From Marichromatium bheemlicum (GTDB taxonomy: Bacteria > Pseudomonadota > Gammaproteobacteria > Chromatiales > Chromatiaceae): 60,730 nt of DNA. The stretch spans positions 1-60,730 of the forward strand of contig NZ_JAAXKX010000020.1 of assembly GCF_012276755.1 (NCBI RefSeq), given 5' to 3'. Positions within the stretch are counted from its first letter, which is position 1. Every line of letters starts with the position of its first letter. Shown here piece by piece: positions 46,306 to 56,083 of the stretch. Below the pieces are notes generated by a model. The model saw nothing but the letters and a program-made list of their open reading frames with translations, was not told where the DNA came from and searched no databases. The translations under genes and the position numbers were made by a program.

Positions 46306-47748
46306 ATGCAATGGGAAACCGTCATCGGTCTCGAGATCCACACCCAGCTCGCGACCCAATCCAAGATCTTCTCCGCGGCACCGACGGCATTCGGCGCCGA
46401 ACCCAATACCCAGGCGTGTGCCATCGACCTCGGGCTGCCCGGGGTGCTCCCCGTACTCAACGCCGAGGTGGTCCGTCTGGCGGTGCGCTTCGGCACCGCG
46501 ATCGACGCCGAGATCGCACCGCGCTCGGTGTTCGCCCGTAAGAACTACTTCTATCCCGACCTCCCCAAGGGCTATCAGATCAGCCAGTACGAGCTGCCGA
46601 TCGTCGGCCGCGGCCAGGTCGAGATCGTGCTCGACGACGGCACCGTCAAGACCATCGGCGTGACCCGCGCCCACCTCGAGGAAGACGCCGGCAAATCGCT
46701 CCACGACGATAGTCTGCTCGGTGGCGGCCACACTGGCGTCGACCTCAACCGCGCCGGCACCCCATTGCTGGAGATCGTCTCCGAGCCCGACATGCGCTCG
46801 CCCGAGGAGGCGGTCGCCTACGCCCGCAAGATCCACCAGCTGGTGCGCTACATCGGTATCAGCGACGGCAACATGCAGGAGGGCTCATTCCGCGTCGACG
46901 CCAACGTCTCGGTGCGTCCGCTCGGCAGTGACACCTTCGGCACCCGCACCGAGATCAAGAACGTCAACTCCTTCCGCTTCCTCGAGCGCGCCATCGCCTT
47001 CGAGGTCGAGCGCCAGATCGATCTGCTCGAGGACGGCGGCCGCGTGATCCAGGAGACCCGGCTCTACGACGCGGCCAACGACGAGACCCGCTCGATGCGC
47101 ACCAAGGAGGAGGCCAACGACTACCGCTATTTCCCCGATCCCGACCTGCTACCGGTCGAGATCGACGCCGCCTTCATCGAGCGCGTCACCGCCGATCTGC
47201 CGGAACTCCCGGACGCCAAGCGCGCTCGCTTCCGCGACGACTTCGGGCTCTCCGAGTACGACGCCAACCTGCTCTCGAGCAGCCGCGTGCTGGCCGACTA
47301 CTTCGAGGCCGTGGCCCGCGCCAGTGGCGAGCCCAAGCTCGCCGCCAACTGGGTCAGCGGCGAGCTGATGGCCGCGCTCAACAAGGCCGGACTGGAGATC
47401 GAAGCCTCCCCGGTGGACGCCGAGGGACTCGCCGGGCTGATCGCCCGGATCAAGGACGGCACCATCTCGGGCAAGATCGCCAAGCAGGTGTTCGAGGCGA
47501 TGTGGTTGGGTGAAGGTGACGCCGATCAGGTGATCGAGCAGAAGGGACTCAAGCAGATCACCGACAGCGGCGCCATCGAGTCGATGATCGACGAGATCAT
47601 CGCGGCCAATCCGGTCCAGGTCGAACAGTACCGCGCCGGCAAGGAGAAGGTGTTCGGGTTCTTCGTCGGTCAGGTGATGAAGGCCAGCGCCGGCAAGGCC
47701 AACCCGCAACAGGTCAACGCCATCCTCAAGGACAAGCTGCGGCCCTGA
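46306..47748 (+). CDS. gatB: Asp-tRNA(Asn)/Glu-tRNA(Gln) amidotransferase subunit B
   Basis: Part of GatCAB, which converts mischarged Glu-tRNA(Gln) or Asp-tRNA(Asn) to the correct amide form. The 480-residue protein has [57 protein letters not shown] and [12 protein letters not shown]-terminal YqeY-like tail domain follows. The ATG at 46306 fits the family start. gatC and gatA, often just upstream, are replaced here by gyrB, so they must lie elsewhere. Confidence 0.96.
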   Translation: MQWETVIGLEIHTQLATQSKIFSAAPTAFGAEPNTQACAIDLGLPGVLPVLNAEVVRLAVRFGTAIDAEIAPRSVFARKNYFYPDLPKGYQISQYELPIVGRGQVEIVLDDGTVKTIGVTRAHLEEDAGKSLHDDSLLGGGHTGVDLNRAGTPLLEIVSEPDMRSPEEAVAYARKIHQLVRYIGISDGNMQEGSFRVDANVSVRPLGSDTFGTRTEIKNVNSFRFLERAIAFEVERQIDLLEDGGRVIQETRLYDAANDETRSMRTKEEANDYRYFPDPDLLPVEIDAAFIERVTADLPELPDAKRARFRDDFGLSEYDANLLSSSRVLADYFEAVARASGEPKLAANWVSGELMAALNKAGLEIEASPVDAEGLAGLIARIKDGTISGKIAKQVFEAMWLGEGDADQVIEQKGLKQITDSGAIESMIDEIIAANPVQVEQYRAGKEKVFGFFVGQVMKASAGKANPQQVNAILKDKLRP

Positions 47749-47800
47749 CCCGCGGTCGCGACCTCGCATCCTGCTCGGCCGCGGGCGGGATGCGGGTCAG
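47745..47800. terminator. Nested inverted repeat between gatB and the convergent gene
   Basis: CTGACCCGC (47745) pairs with GCGGGTCAG (47800), with CGCATCC and GGGATGCG pairing inside. No T-run. It sits between two convergent stops and may act as a two-way terminator. Confidence 0.4.
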
Positions 47801-47807
47801 ACACCAT

Positions 47808-48665
47808 TCAAGGTGTGAACTTATAGAGCGCCTCGTTCACCCGCCCTTGGGCGTAGACCTGCCGCCCCTGCGGCAACACCCACGCCATCTCGTACTGCGC
47901 AGGGATCATCATCCCACCGCGCTCGCGATATTCCCAGAAGCGCATCTCCCAAGGGGTCTCGATCCGGGTACCACCGACGCGGCGTTCACGCGCCTGTGCC
48001 CGCACCGAACGCACCAGCCCGGCATCATCGAAGACGAACACCACCCCAACACTGACCCCGTCGTCAGAGATGGTCGCACGTGCATGCTGATCGTCGATCT
48101 CCTCCCAGTGCACCCCTTGACTCGGTAACAATCGGGTCGGATACCACACTGCCTCAGCGAGAAAACGGGTGAGTTCGCTCGCCGCGCCAGCCGCCTCCTC
48201 ACGCGAACGGACGACCGGGATCAAACCGAACAGCTTGTAGCGCGCGACGACCACCCCGGAGAACAGCCCCTGATGCGCAAACAACCTGAGCCCAGGCCAC
48301 CACCGCACCCGCGCATCCCACAGCCATCCGGGGCGGGAGACGAAGACCCGCTGACGTCCGTGAAACTGGACCCAGCGGCTCTGCGCACGACCGAGATCGA
48401 GCGCTCCCTCCTGGGCGATCTCGGCGGCGGCCACCAAGGGTTGTCCCGGACTGAGCACGGCGCGGAAGTAGGCCTGGACCGGCGCCGGCAGGGGCAGTAA
48501 CTCGCCACGTTCGAAGGTGCGTGGCGCGACCGCGCGCCTGGCCCCTTCGAGTCGCTCGACCAAGGCCACGGTCACGCTCTGCCAACGCGTGACCCCGAGC
48601 AGGACCACCACCGCCGGCACCATGATCAGCGCAAACAGCACGAAAAAGAGGGTATTCAACAACAT
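47808..48665 (-). CDS. DUF6544-family membrane-anchored protein
   Basis: A 285-residue protein with one N-terminal membrane helix (MLLNTLFFVLFALIMVPAVVVLLG) and a soluble domain of the DUF6544 type: LPAPVQAYFRAVL, QSRWVQFHGRQRVFVSRPGWLWDARV, WYPTRLLPSQGVHWEEID and RFWEYRERGGMMIPAQYEM. Function unknown; the domain looks like a lipid- or polymer-binding beta structure, but that is a guess. The ATG at 48665 is chosen over a longer frame starting at 48800 that would cross repeat R3-like sequence. Confidence 0.75.
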   Translation of the reverse strand: MLLNTLFFVLFALIMVPAVVVLLGVTRWQSVTVALVERLEGARRAVAPRTFERGELLPLPAPVQAYFRAVLSPGQPLVAAAEIAQEGALDLGRAQSRWVQFHGRQRVFVSRPGWLWDARVRWWPGLRLFAHQGLFSGVVVARYKLFGLIPVVRSREEAAGAASELTRFLAEAVWYPTRLLPSQGVHWEEIDDQHARATISDDGVSVGVVFVFDDAGLVRSVRAQARERRVGGTRIETPWEMRFWEYRERGGMMIPAQYEMAWVLPQGRQVYAQGRVNEALYKFTP

Positions 48666-48811
48666 GTCCGTTCCCGATTGCAGATAAGAGGAACGCCGCA
48701 CACCCGCGCCCGGAGACCCTCCCCGGGACCACGATCCGGCACGCGACTCACGAACCGACCATCCAGGTCGCGATACATGATCGCGCACCCATAGCGCCAA
48801 CCGCCAGGATA

Positions 48812-49046
48812 CTGAACCACGAAGACGCGAAGGGCGCGAAGAGGGAAAGAGCCGCTAGCCTCCAGCAGCCAGTGGCGTTTTTGCACGCCTCCCTGTGATC
48901 TCAAGGCGAGCCACTCGTCGCGCCGTCGAATGAACGAGATTGCAAATACCAGTCACCAAAGCTCAGCCTTCGGCCACTCGCGGCAGAGAGTCTACAGGGC
49001 GCAATTCGTCAAATCCTTCGCGTCCTTTGTGTCTTGGCGGTTCGAT
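48812..49046. repeat. Dispersed palindromic repeat R3
   Basis: The left end CTGAACCACGAAGACGCGAAG starts at 48812. The inverted end (CCTTTGTGTCTTGGCGGTTC) finishes at 49046. The interior of about 190 bases has no gene. Short CCAGC units lie near 48860-48873. It fills the gap between the DUF6544 gene and the ClC gene. Confidence 0.75.
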
Positions 49047-49059
49047 CGCGGGCAGGTAC

Positions 49060-50814
49060 TCAATACCGATACGCCGACTCGATACGGCCACGGGTGAGGA
49101 CCCCGTAGACGTGGTCGATCCCCGGGGCCAGGGGGCGCTGAACATAGAGCGCCTCGACCCCGCGGGCGTTGAGCTGCTCGAGTGCCTCCTGGAGGGTCGC
49201 TTGGAGATGGATGGGGGCCAGTTCGAGTCGATCCGCGGGGATCTCCAACAGGTCGATCTCGGTCGCCTCCGGGCTGCGCGCAAGCTCACTGGCGACCGCC
49301 AACCCGGGCATCAGCGCGCAGGGCACCCCGTGCGCGTCGACGATGATCCAATCCGGCGCATCGGCAACCAGGCGCTCGGCGGCAACACGATCGAGCCGTC
49401 GCTGCTGACGCACGAAACCGGTATTCATCGCGCTCGCCACACCACTCCTGCGCAGCATCGCGATCACCGGATTGGCGCGATAGTCGAGCCCCTTGGCACG
49501 CAGCAGGGTCAGGAACATCGAGTCCTTGCCAAACACCCGACGACAGGTCAGGGCGGCGATCACGATCGCCAGCATCCCTGGCATCATCACACCCGGGCTG
49601 TGACTGAGCTCGACGATCGCGGTCAGCGCAGCCAACGGCGCCTGCAGGCTCGCACCCATCATCGCGCCCATGCCGAGCAGGGTGTAGAAGGTGACATGGG
49701 CGGGATCGAGGGGGACGAAGAGCGCGCTGATCACCGCGGTGAGGTTACCGACGATCGCCCCCATGAACAGCGCCGGACCGATGTTGCCCCCAGGGATCCC
49801 GAGCCCGACGCTGAGCGCCGTGGCAGCAAGCTTGGCGACGAGCAGCACCACCAGAAAGCCCCAGGCCGCCTGGCTGGTGAGCAACGTCTGCTGGGTGTCG
49901 TAACCGAGCCCCATCACCTCGGGGACCAGGACACCGATGAGGCCGGCGGCGAGCCCCGCGACCAGGTAACGACGCAACCCACCGAGACGCCCGGCAAGCC
50001 GCGCCGCCCCCTGCAGCGACTGGATATAGGTGGCCGCAACCGCACCGGCGAGCACCCCGAGCAACAGCACCGGCAACAGGTCGGCGAGCGAGCTGAGCAC
50101 GAAGGGCGGGAGCAACAGCACCGGCGCACTACCGAAGACGGCAACGGCCACGGCATTGGCGCTCACCGCCGCCAGGGTGACGGGGATGAAACCACCGATG
50201 CTGTAGGGCAGCGCCAACACCTCCAGGGCGAAGATCACCCCGGCCAACGGGGTATTGAACGAAGCGGCGATCCCGGCGGCGGTACCGCAGGCGGCCATGG
50301 TCCGGATACTGTTGTTGGGCAAGGTGAAGAGCTGGCCGAGCAGACTCCCACTAGCCGCGCCGAGATGGACGTGCGGCCCCTCGCGCCCCACCGAATGGCC
50401 ACTGATGATGGCGATGGCGGCACCGACGAACTGCAGCACGAACCCACGCAGGGTCAGATGCCCTTGATGGTATTCCATGCGCTCCATCACCCGCGCCACA
50501 CCGAGCACCTGGATGCCCTGAGCAAAACGCAGGAAGATCAGCCCGATGATCAGCGCCCCGGCGAGCGGCAGCAGCAACCGCACCCAGCTGGCGAGTGCCT
50601 CATAATTCTCGCCGTGTTCGGGCAACCAGGCCGCCTGGGTCCCTTCCACCGCGAGTCGGAACCCGACGATCACCGCGCCGGCCAGCAACCCGGTCAACAG
50701 CCCGATACCGGCATGCCAAAACAATGCCTCCGGGCGCGACAGACGCAGCCGGAGCCACTCCAGCGAGGGATGGAACCAGGTCGGTAACGGACTAGGACGA
50801 CGCATGAGCAGCAT
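49060..50814 (-). CDS. ClC-family chloride channel/transporter with C-terminal CBS-like region
   Basis: A 584-residue ClC protein moving chloride (or fluoride/nitrate) across the membrane. The gating GREGPHVHLG (Glu present) and the LGIPGGNIGPALFMG filter motif are intact. The first filter motif (GSGIP in E. coli ClcA) is degenerate, as AQGIQVLG. About 440-584 form a cytoplasmic CBS-pair-like domain (DWIIVDAHGVPCALMPG, NARGVEALYV). The start is 50814 or 50805; an open frame continues upstream to 51252 only because it reads through repeat R4. Confidence 0.88.
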   Translation of the reverse strand: MLLMRRPSPLPTWFHPSLEWLRLRLSRPEALFWHAGIGLLTGLLAGAVIVGFRLAVEGTQAAWLPEHGENYEALASWVRLLLPLAGALIIGLIFLRFAQGIQVLGVARVMERMEYHQGHLTLRGFVLQFVGAAIAIISGHSVGREGPHVHLGAASGSLLGQLFTLPNNSIRTMAACGTAAGIAASFNTPLAGVIFALEVLALPYSIGGFIPVTLAAVSANAVAVAVFGSAPVLLLPPFVLSSLADLLPVLLLGVLAGAVAATYIQSLQGAARLAGRLGGLRRYLVAGLAAGLIGVLVPEVMGLGYDTQQTLLTSQAAWGFLVVLLVAKLAATALSVGLGIPGGNIGPALFMGAIVGNLTAVISALFVPLDPAHVTFYTLLGMGAMMGASLQAPLAALTAIVELSHSPGVMMPGMLAIVIAALTCRRVFGKDSMFLTLLRAKGLDYRANPVIAMLRRSGVASAMNTGFVRQQRRLDRVAAERLVADAPDWIIVDAHGVPCALMPGLAVASELARSPEATEIDLLEIPADRLELAPIHLQATLQEALEQLNARGVEALYVQRPLAPGIDHVYGVLTRGRIESAYRY

Positions 50815-50852
50815 TCTTGCCGCCACCGCCGGGCATGGCAAGGTATCAGCCG

Positions 50853-51157
50853 CCAGCCGACCAGCGACCAGCGACCAGCGACCAGCGACCAGCGACCAGC
50901 GACCAGCGGATTGAACCGCAAAGGCGCGAAGGGCGCGAAGAAGGAGAGAGCTTCCAGCGATCAGCCTCCAGCTGCCAGTGGCTGTCTGTCTTCGAGTGTT
51001 GGTCGGAAATGCACGCCAACCGGTGGCCGACAGTGAATGAAGCGCGCTATCGTCGAGGGCGTCCCTCCACTGGCGGCTGGCCGCTGATGGCTGGCAGCTT
51101 GAATCCCTTCGCGCCCTTTGCGGCTTTGCGGCCTTGCGGTTCAATCCTGGCGACTGG
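50853..51157. repeat. Dispersed palindromic repeat R4 with heptad array
   Basis: Seven tandem CCAGCGA units (50861-50909) precede the TTGAACCGCAAAGGCGC end (50911). The interior is non-coding. GGCTGG units (about 51072-51095) and the inverted end (CTTTGCGGCTTTGCGG, then CCTTGCGGTTCAA) finish near 51143. It fills the gap between ClC and the ABC operon. Confidence 0.8.
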
Positions 51158-51201
51158 AAGTGTTTGGCAATCCCCCGAGGAGCGGGTATCTTGCCGCTGA
51201 C

Positions 51202-52119
51202 ATGGACACCCTCGTGCGCGCAACCGCTCTGAGTCGCCACTTCGGACGCCATCCAGCGCTCGCCGACGTGGAACTGACACTCGATACCGGTCAGGTACTC
51301 GGTCTGCTCGGTCCCAATGGGGCCGGCAAGAGCACCTGTCTACGGCTGCTCGCCGGTGTACTCGCGCCGAGCAGCGGGCGGGTCCAGATCCTCGGGATCG
51401 ACCTCGCCCGTCAACCGCGACTGGCCAAGCGTCAACTCGGCTATCTGCCCGAACGTCCCCCGCTCCACCCCGAGCTGCGGGTCAACGAGTATCTTCGCTT
51501 CTGTGCGCGACTGCGCGGCATCCCACGCGAACGTCTGGCCAGCAGCGTCGACGCTGCCAAGCATCGCTGTGGACTCGACCGGGTCGGACACCAAAGGATC
51601 GACACCCTCTCCAAGGGTTACCAGCAACGCCTGGGGATCGCCCAGGCGATCATCCATCGCCCCCGGGTTCTCATCCTCGACGAGCCGACCGAGGGGCTCG
51701 ACCCCTACCAGATCCGCGCGCTGCGGGCACTGATCCGCGACCTCGCTCACGACTGTGGCATCATCCTCTCGAGTCACATCCTCCCCGAGGTCCAGGCGGT
51801 GTGCGACCGGGTGATGATCCTGCACCGAGGACGCGTGCGCTACGACGGTTACCCTGCGGCCGATCACAGCCCACACCTGTGGCGGATCCGGCTCGGCGCC
51901 CCCGAACAGGGTGAACGACTCCGCGCAGCCGACTGCCTTGATCAAGTAAGTGCGCTCACCGAGGACCGCTATCGCGTGGTGCTCAAGGATGGTGCCAGCG
52001 CCGCCGACCTGGCGCGCGAGTTGGTCACCGTCGGGGTCGACCTGCACGAACTCCAGCCCGAGCGCAGCGATCTCGAACGCGTCTTCTTCGACCTCACCGG
52101 CGCGGAGGAGTCGGCATGA
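51202..52119 (+). CDS. ABC transporter ATPase of a GldA-like export system
   Basis: A 305-residue ATPase: Walker A GLLGPNGAGKSTCLRLLAG, signature LSKGYQQRLGIAQAI, Walker B VLILDEPTEGLDP and SSHIL. A C-terminal extension of about 90 residues (EDRYRVVLKDGASAADLARELV) is typical of GldA/CcmA-type exporter ATPases. It is first of four overlapping genes (ATPase, permease, GldG-like, DUF4340). The ATG at 51202 is used because sequence before it comes from repeat R4. Confidence 0.9.
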   Translation: MDTLVRATALSRHFGRHPALADVELTLDTGQVLGLLGPNGAGKSTCLRLLAGVLAPSSGRVQILGIDLARQPRLAKRQLGYLPERPPLHPELRVNEYLRFCARLRGIPRERLASSVDAAKHRCGLDRVGHQRIDTLSKGYQQRLGIAQAIIHRPRVLILDEPTEGLDPYQIRALRALIRDLAHDCGIILSSHILPEVQAVCDRVMILHRGRVRYDGYPAADHSPHLWRIRLGAPEQGERLRAADCLDQVSALTEDRYRVVLKDGASAADLARELVTVGVDLHELQPERSDLERVFFDLTGAEESA

Positions 52120-52853
52120 TCCGTACCCTGTTCACCCGCGAACTCCTCGGCGGCATGGTCACCCCGTTACCCTGGGTCCTGCTCGGTGGCGCCCAGATCG
52201 TCCTCGCCTGGATCTTCCTCCAGGTCATCGAGTCCTTTGCCGGCCTCGACACCGCGAGCCGCCAGCATCCACTGACCCTGGAGCTGACCCTCAACCTGTT
52301 CGGTTTCACGGCGGTGATACTCTTGTTCGCCGCACCATTGATTGGCGCCCGGATGCTCAGCGCCGAGCTGCGCGACGGTCGATTCACGCTGCTCGCCAGT
52401 GCCCCGATCGGCAGCGGCGAGATCGTGCTGGGCAAGTACCTCGGACTCTGGGGCCTGCTCACCCCGTTGTGTCTGCTACCAGCACTCAATCTGTTGCTAC
52501 TCGCCGGCGCCACCCCTCTCGACGCCGGACAGATCGCTGCGGCCACCCTCGGGCTGTGGTGTAGCGCCGGGCTGTTCGCGGCCGTCTCCATCTACGCCTC
52601 GACGCTGAGCGCACAGCCGACGAGCGCAACCCTGAGCGCCTTCGCCGTCCTGCTGCTACTCTCGATCGTCGGGCGCGCCGAACAACTCATCGACGGTTCG
52701 CTGTCGCTGCTCGGCTGGCTGACCTGGAACGAGCACCTGCTCTGGTTCCTGTTCGGCGCGGTACGATTCAGCGACTTGGCCTATTTCGCCCTGTTCAGCG
52801 CCGTCTTCCTCGCGCTCGCGCAGCGCCGACTCGATAACCGCCGGCTTGCCTGA
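52116..52853 (+). CDS. ABC-2 type permease (GldF-like)
   Basis: A 245-residue membrane protein with six predicted helices: ILLFAAPLIGARMLSAELRDGRFTLLASAPI, the usual ABC-2 coupling segment, and LFSAVFLALAQRRL at the end. Its start overlaps the ATPase stop as ATGA, and its own stop overlaps the next start as TGATG. It pairs with the ATPase to form an exporter of unknown substrate. Confidence 0.87.
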   Translation: MIRTLFTRELLGGMVTPLPWVLLGGAQIVLAWIFLQVIESFAGLDTASRQHPLTLELTLNLFGFTAVILLFAAPLIGARMLSAELRDGRFTLLASAPIGSGEIVLGKYLGLWGLLTPLCLLPALNLLLLAGATPLDAGQIAAATLGLWCSAGLFAAVSIYASTLSAQPTSATLSAFAVLLLLSIVGRAEQLIDGSLSLLGWLTWNEHLLWFLFGAVRFSDLAYFALFSAVFLALAQRRLDNRRLA

Positions 52854-54226
52854 TGTCGTCCCTGCCTCGCCTCCACGCCCTGCTCAAGCGCTTCGACCGC
52901 CCCCTGGCCGATGGCGTCTTCCTGGTACTGCTGGTGGCACTGGCGATCGCCACCGGCTGGCTCAGCGCCCGTCATGATCACTACTGGGACTGGACCTCGG
53001 GCAACAGCAACAGCCTCTCGGTCGAGAGCCGACAGCTGCTCGCTCAACTCGACCAACCACTGCGCATCACCATCTTCGCCGCCCCCGAGGGCGCACTCGG
53101 TAGATCGATCGAGCGCTTTCTCGCTCGTTATGTCCAGGCCCATCCAGGACTGGAACTCGAGTTCGTCGACCCGCGCCGTTTCCCTGAACGCGCTCGCGAC
53201 GCCCAGGTCCGGGTCGACGGCCAGCTGCTGATCGAGTACCACGACCGTCGCGAGACCCTGGCGCGACTCGACGAGCACAGTCTCAGCGCCGCCATCGCCC
53301 GGCTGCTCGAGGATCGCCGTCCCTGGGTAGCGGTCATCGAGGGGCACGGCGAGCGCAACATCGACGGCGACGCCCCCGGTGAGCTCGGGCGGCTCGGCCA
53401 CGAACTCGAGGCCCAGGGCTTCCTTGCCCGCCCCCTCGACCTCGCGCTGGTCAGCGACGTCCCGATCAACACCCACTTGGTGGTCCTCAGCCAACCCGAG
53501 ATCGCGCTCTTCCCCGGCGAGGTCGAGCGCCTGATCGACTATCTCGACCGTGGCGGTAACCTGCTCTGGCTGCTCGATCCCGGGCCGCTCAACGGTCTCG
53601 AACCACTAGCCGAACAACTCGGACTCAAGCCGTTGCCCGGGGTACTGTTCGATCCGGAGAGCCTCGAACAGGGCGCCATCACTCCAACCCTGGCGCAGGT
53701 CCACGCCAGCCCCACGGACCACCCCCTCACCACCGCACTGACACAGCCGGCGCTGTTTCACGGTGCCCGCGCCTTCGCCGCCGAGCACCACGCCGACTGG
53801 GCGCTTGCCACACCACTCGTTAGCGGACCACGTAGCTGGAACGAGGTCGGCCGGATCGAGGCCGAGAGCTATCGCGACGAGGTGGTCGGGGAGCAGGCCG
53901 GCCCCTTACCACTGCTGCTCGCACTGACTCGATCGGACACCACCGGCGAGCACGAACAGCGCGTAGCGGTGATCGGCGATGGCGACTTCATGAGCAACGC
54001 CTGGATCAACCGCGCGGGCAATCGAGCGCTCGCCTTCGCCCTCATCGATTGGCTCAGCGGTGCGCGCATGCACCCATTGCCACCGCAGGCGCCAGCGCCG
54101 GCGGCACTCGAACTCGATGACGGGCGACGGCTGTTGCTCGGTGCCGGCAGTCTGGGAGTGATCCCGGGGCTGCTGCTCGGCGCCTGGCTGTTGATCCAAT
54201 GGCGTCGAGGCAGGAGGGCGGCATGA
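52853..54226 (+). CDS. GldG-like ABC auxiliary protein
   Basis: A 457-residue protein with an N-terminal membrane helix (about 17-37), a large periplasmic domain and a C-terminal helix (LLLGAGSLGVIPGLLLGAWLL). It carries the ABC-transporter auxiliary (GldG/IFT52-like) domain: SNSLSVESRQLLAQLDQPLRITIF, YVQAHPGLELEFVDPRRFPE, VAVIEGHGERN and GGNLLWLLDPG. Such proteins accompany GldA/GldF exporters in many non-gliding bacteria, where the cargo is unknown. Stop and next start overlap as ATGA. Confidence 0.87.
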   Translation: MSSLPRLHALLKRFDRPLADGVFLVLLVALAIATGWLSARHDHYWDWTSGNSNSLSVESRQLLAQLDQPLRITIFAAPEGALGRSIERFLARYVQAHPGLELEFVDPRRFPERARDAQVRVDGQLLIEYHDRRETLARLDEHSLSAAIARLLEDRRPWVAVIEGHGERNIDGDAPGELGRLGHELEAQGFLARPLDLALVSDVPINTHLVVLSQPEIALFPGEVERLIDYLDRGGNLLWLLDPGPLNGLEPLAEQLGLKPLPGVLFDPESLEQGAITPTLAQVHASPTDHPLTTALTQPALFHGARAFAAEHHADWALATPLVSGPRSWNEVGRIEAESYRDEVVGEQAGPLPLLLALTRSDTTGEHEQRVAVIGDGDFMSNAWINRAGNRALAFALIDWLSGARMHPLPPQAPAPAALELDDGRRLLLGAGSLGVIPGLLLGAWLLIQWRRGRRAA

Positions 54227-55212
54227 GCATGCGCTGGCGGATCAATCTGGTATTGGCGCTGCTCCTGATCGGCATGCTGGTGGCGATCCACGGCGAGCTG
54301 AGACATCGTCACCAACGCTCGATGTTGGCCGCGATCGACCCCACGCAGGTCCAACGCATCGCCCTCGAACGCGTCGGCGAACCAACGCTCGAGTTCATGC
54401 GGGGCGCCTCGGGGTGGGAGCTGCAGGCACCGTTTCGCGCCCCAGCCGACGCCGCGCGCATCGAACGCCTACTCGGGGTACTCGAGATCCCGGTGCAGCA
54501 GAGCTTCCCGGCCGCCGGGCTCGAACTCGCGCCCCTGGGACTGGCGCCGCCACGGGTGCGTCTCCACGTCGACGCCCGCACGTTCACGTTCGGCGCCACC
54601 GATCCACTCCAGCAGTACCGTTATGTCGCTGCCGGGGCATTGGTCCACCTGATCGACGACCGCCTCTATCACCTCTTGATCGCACCGACCCGCGACTATC
54701 TCTCCACGCAGCCGTTACCCGCGGGTTTCGTCCCGGTCCAGGGCACGCTCGAAGGGATGGGGCTGACCCCAGAGACGCTCACCGCGCTCACCACGCTCAC
54801 CGCCACCCAGGTCGAGCACGCCCCCGAACCACCCCAGGGGGCGGCCCTGAGCCTACGTGCCGAGGATGGCCGGATACTGCGCTTTCGCCTCTCCGAGGAT
54901 CGGCAAACATGGCGCCGGCTCGATCAACCGCTGCGTTATCTCCTGAGCGAGGCCCCGCAGCTCGTCACCGATCCATCGCTCGCCATCCTGCCCGAGCCAA
55001 CGCCCCTTCCGTCACCGATCACGAGCGACCCCTTCGCCCCGGTCACCAGCCCCCACGAACCAGTGCTGCCGAGCGATGTCTTGCTCGGCCCCCCTCCCGA
55101 GGTCAGACTCGGGCCGGAGCGCCCCCATCCCGATGCCGGATTCGGTGCCGAGCCTTACAAGCGGCCGCCTCAGGGCTTCGGTCAAGATCCCTTCGCCCCG
55201 GATCCACCTTGA
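54223..55212 (+). CDS. DUF4340-domain protein of the GldFG-type operon
   Basis: A 329-residue protein with one N-terminal membrane helix (INLVLALLLIGMLVAIHGEL) and a periplasmic DUF4340 region (VQRIALERVGEPTLEFMRGASGWELQAPF, APPRVRLHVDARTFTFGATDP, YRYVAAGALVHLIDDRLYHLL). A Pro-rich tail of about 75 residues follows. DUF4340 proteins usually sit after GldG in this operon type. The ATG at 54223 overlaps the GldG stop. Confidence 0.85.
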   Translation: MSMRWRINLVLALLLIGMLVAIHGELRHRHQRSMLAAIDPTQVQRIALERVGEPTLEFMRGASGWELQAPFRAPADAARIERLLGVLEIPVQQSFPAAGLELAPLGLAPPRVRLHVDARTFTFGATDPLQQYRYVAAGALVHLIDDRLYHLLIAPTRDYLSTQPLPAGFVPVQGTLEGMGLTPETLTALTTLTATQVEHAPEPPQGAALSLRAEDGRILRFRLSEDRQTWRRLDQPLRYLLSEAPQLVTDPSLAILPEPTPLPSPITSDPFAPVTSPHEPVLPSDVLLGPPPEVRLGPERPHPDAGFGAEPYKRPPQGFGQDPFAPDPP

Positions 55213-55216
55213 TCAC

Positions 55217-55237
55217 GGCGCGCTCGGTGAGCGCGCC
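55217..55237 (+). terminator. Perfect 9-bp hairpin before mutM
   Basis: GGCGCGCTC, loop GGT, GAGCGCGCC, 5 bases after the DUF4340 stop and 18 bases before mutM. No T-run. It may partly separate mutM from the export operon or sit in the mutM leader. Confidence 0.45.
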
Positions 55238-55255
55238 CAAGACCGACACCAAGCG

Positions 55256-56083
55256 ATGCCCGAACTCCCCGAAGTCGAGACCACCCTACGTGGCATCCGC
55301 CCCCATCTCGAGGGGCGGCGGATCGCCCGATTACTGGTACGCGAGCCGCGGCTGCGCCAACCTGTCGCCCCCGATACCGCCGAGCGCATCACCGGAACGC
55401 GCATCGAGACCCTCGAGCGACGCAGCAAATACCTGCTGCTCGGACTCGGGCACGGCAGCCTGCTGATCCATCTCGGGATGTCAGGGAGCCTGCGCATCCT
55501 CGATCCGACCACACCGCCGCGCCGGCACGACCACATCGATCTGATCTGTACCGACGGCCCCTGCCTGCGACTACACGACCCACGTCGCTTCGGGCTGTTC
55601 CAGTGGACGCCGCAGACACCGACCGAGGCCCGTCGCTCGCACCCACTGCTGCGCCACCTCGGCCCCGAGCCACTGACCGCAGAGTTCGACGGTGATTTTC
55701 TCCATCGCATCGCCCGCAGCCGACGCATTGCCGTCAAGACGCTGATCATGGACGCACGGGTGGTAGTCGGGGTCGGTAACATCTACGCCAACGAGTCGCT
55801 GTTCCTCGCCGGAATCCATCCGGCACGCCCCTGCAACCGCATCTCGCGGGCACGTTATCAGCGGCTGGCCGAGACCATCCGCGCGGTACTGGCGGCGGCG
55901 ATCGCACAAGGTGGCACCACCCTGCGCGATTTTCTCCGTGACGACGGACAACCCGGGTACTTTGCCCAGTCGCTCCAGGTCTATGGCCGCGCCGGGGCAC
56001 CTTGTCGCACCTGCGCGACGCCATTGCGCGAACTGCGCATCGCCCAGCGCTCGACCGTCTACTGCCCGCGCTGTCAGCGCTGA
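55256..56083 (+). CDS. mutM: Formamidopyrimidine-DNA glycosylase (Fpg)
   Basis: Removes 8-oxoguanine and ring-opened purines and nicks the DNA. The 275-residue protein begins MPELPEVETTLRGI, with catalytic Pro2 and Glu3 after Met removal. It has the lysine of RRSKYLLLGL, the H2TH region (ARVVVGVGNIYANESLF) and the C-terminal zinc finger CRTCATPLRELRIAQRSTVYCPRC. Its end overlaps the convergent MBL gene by 10 bases. Confidence 0.96.
   Translation: MPELPEVETTLRGIRPHLEGRRIARLLVREPRLRQPVAPDTAERITGTRIETLERRSKYLLLGLGHGSLLIHLGMSGSLRILDPTTPPRRHDHIDLICTDGPCLRLHDPRRFGLFQWTPQTPTEARRSHPLLRHLGPEPLTAEFDGDFLHRIARSRRIAVKTLIMDARVVVGVGNIYANESLFLAGIHPARPCNRISRARYQRLAETIRAVLAAAIAQGGTTLRDFLRDDGQPGYFAQSLQVYGRAGAPCRTCATPLRELRIAQRSTVYCPRCQR

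Noticed and set aside
50861-50909. Seven tandem CCAGCGA units considered as a CRISPR array
   Set aside because: The period is 7 bp with no spacers, and no cas genes are present.
50815-51252. N-terminal extension of the ClC protein
   Set aside because: The extension lies entirely in repeat R4 and shows the typical repeat peptides. Family homology starts at about 50805.
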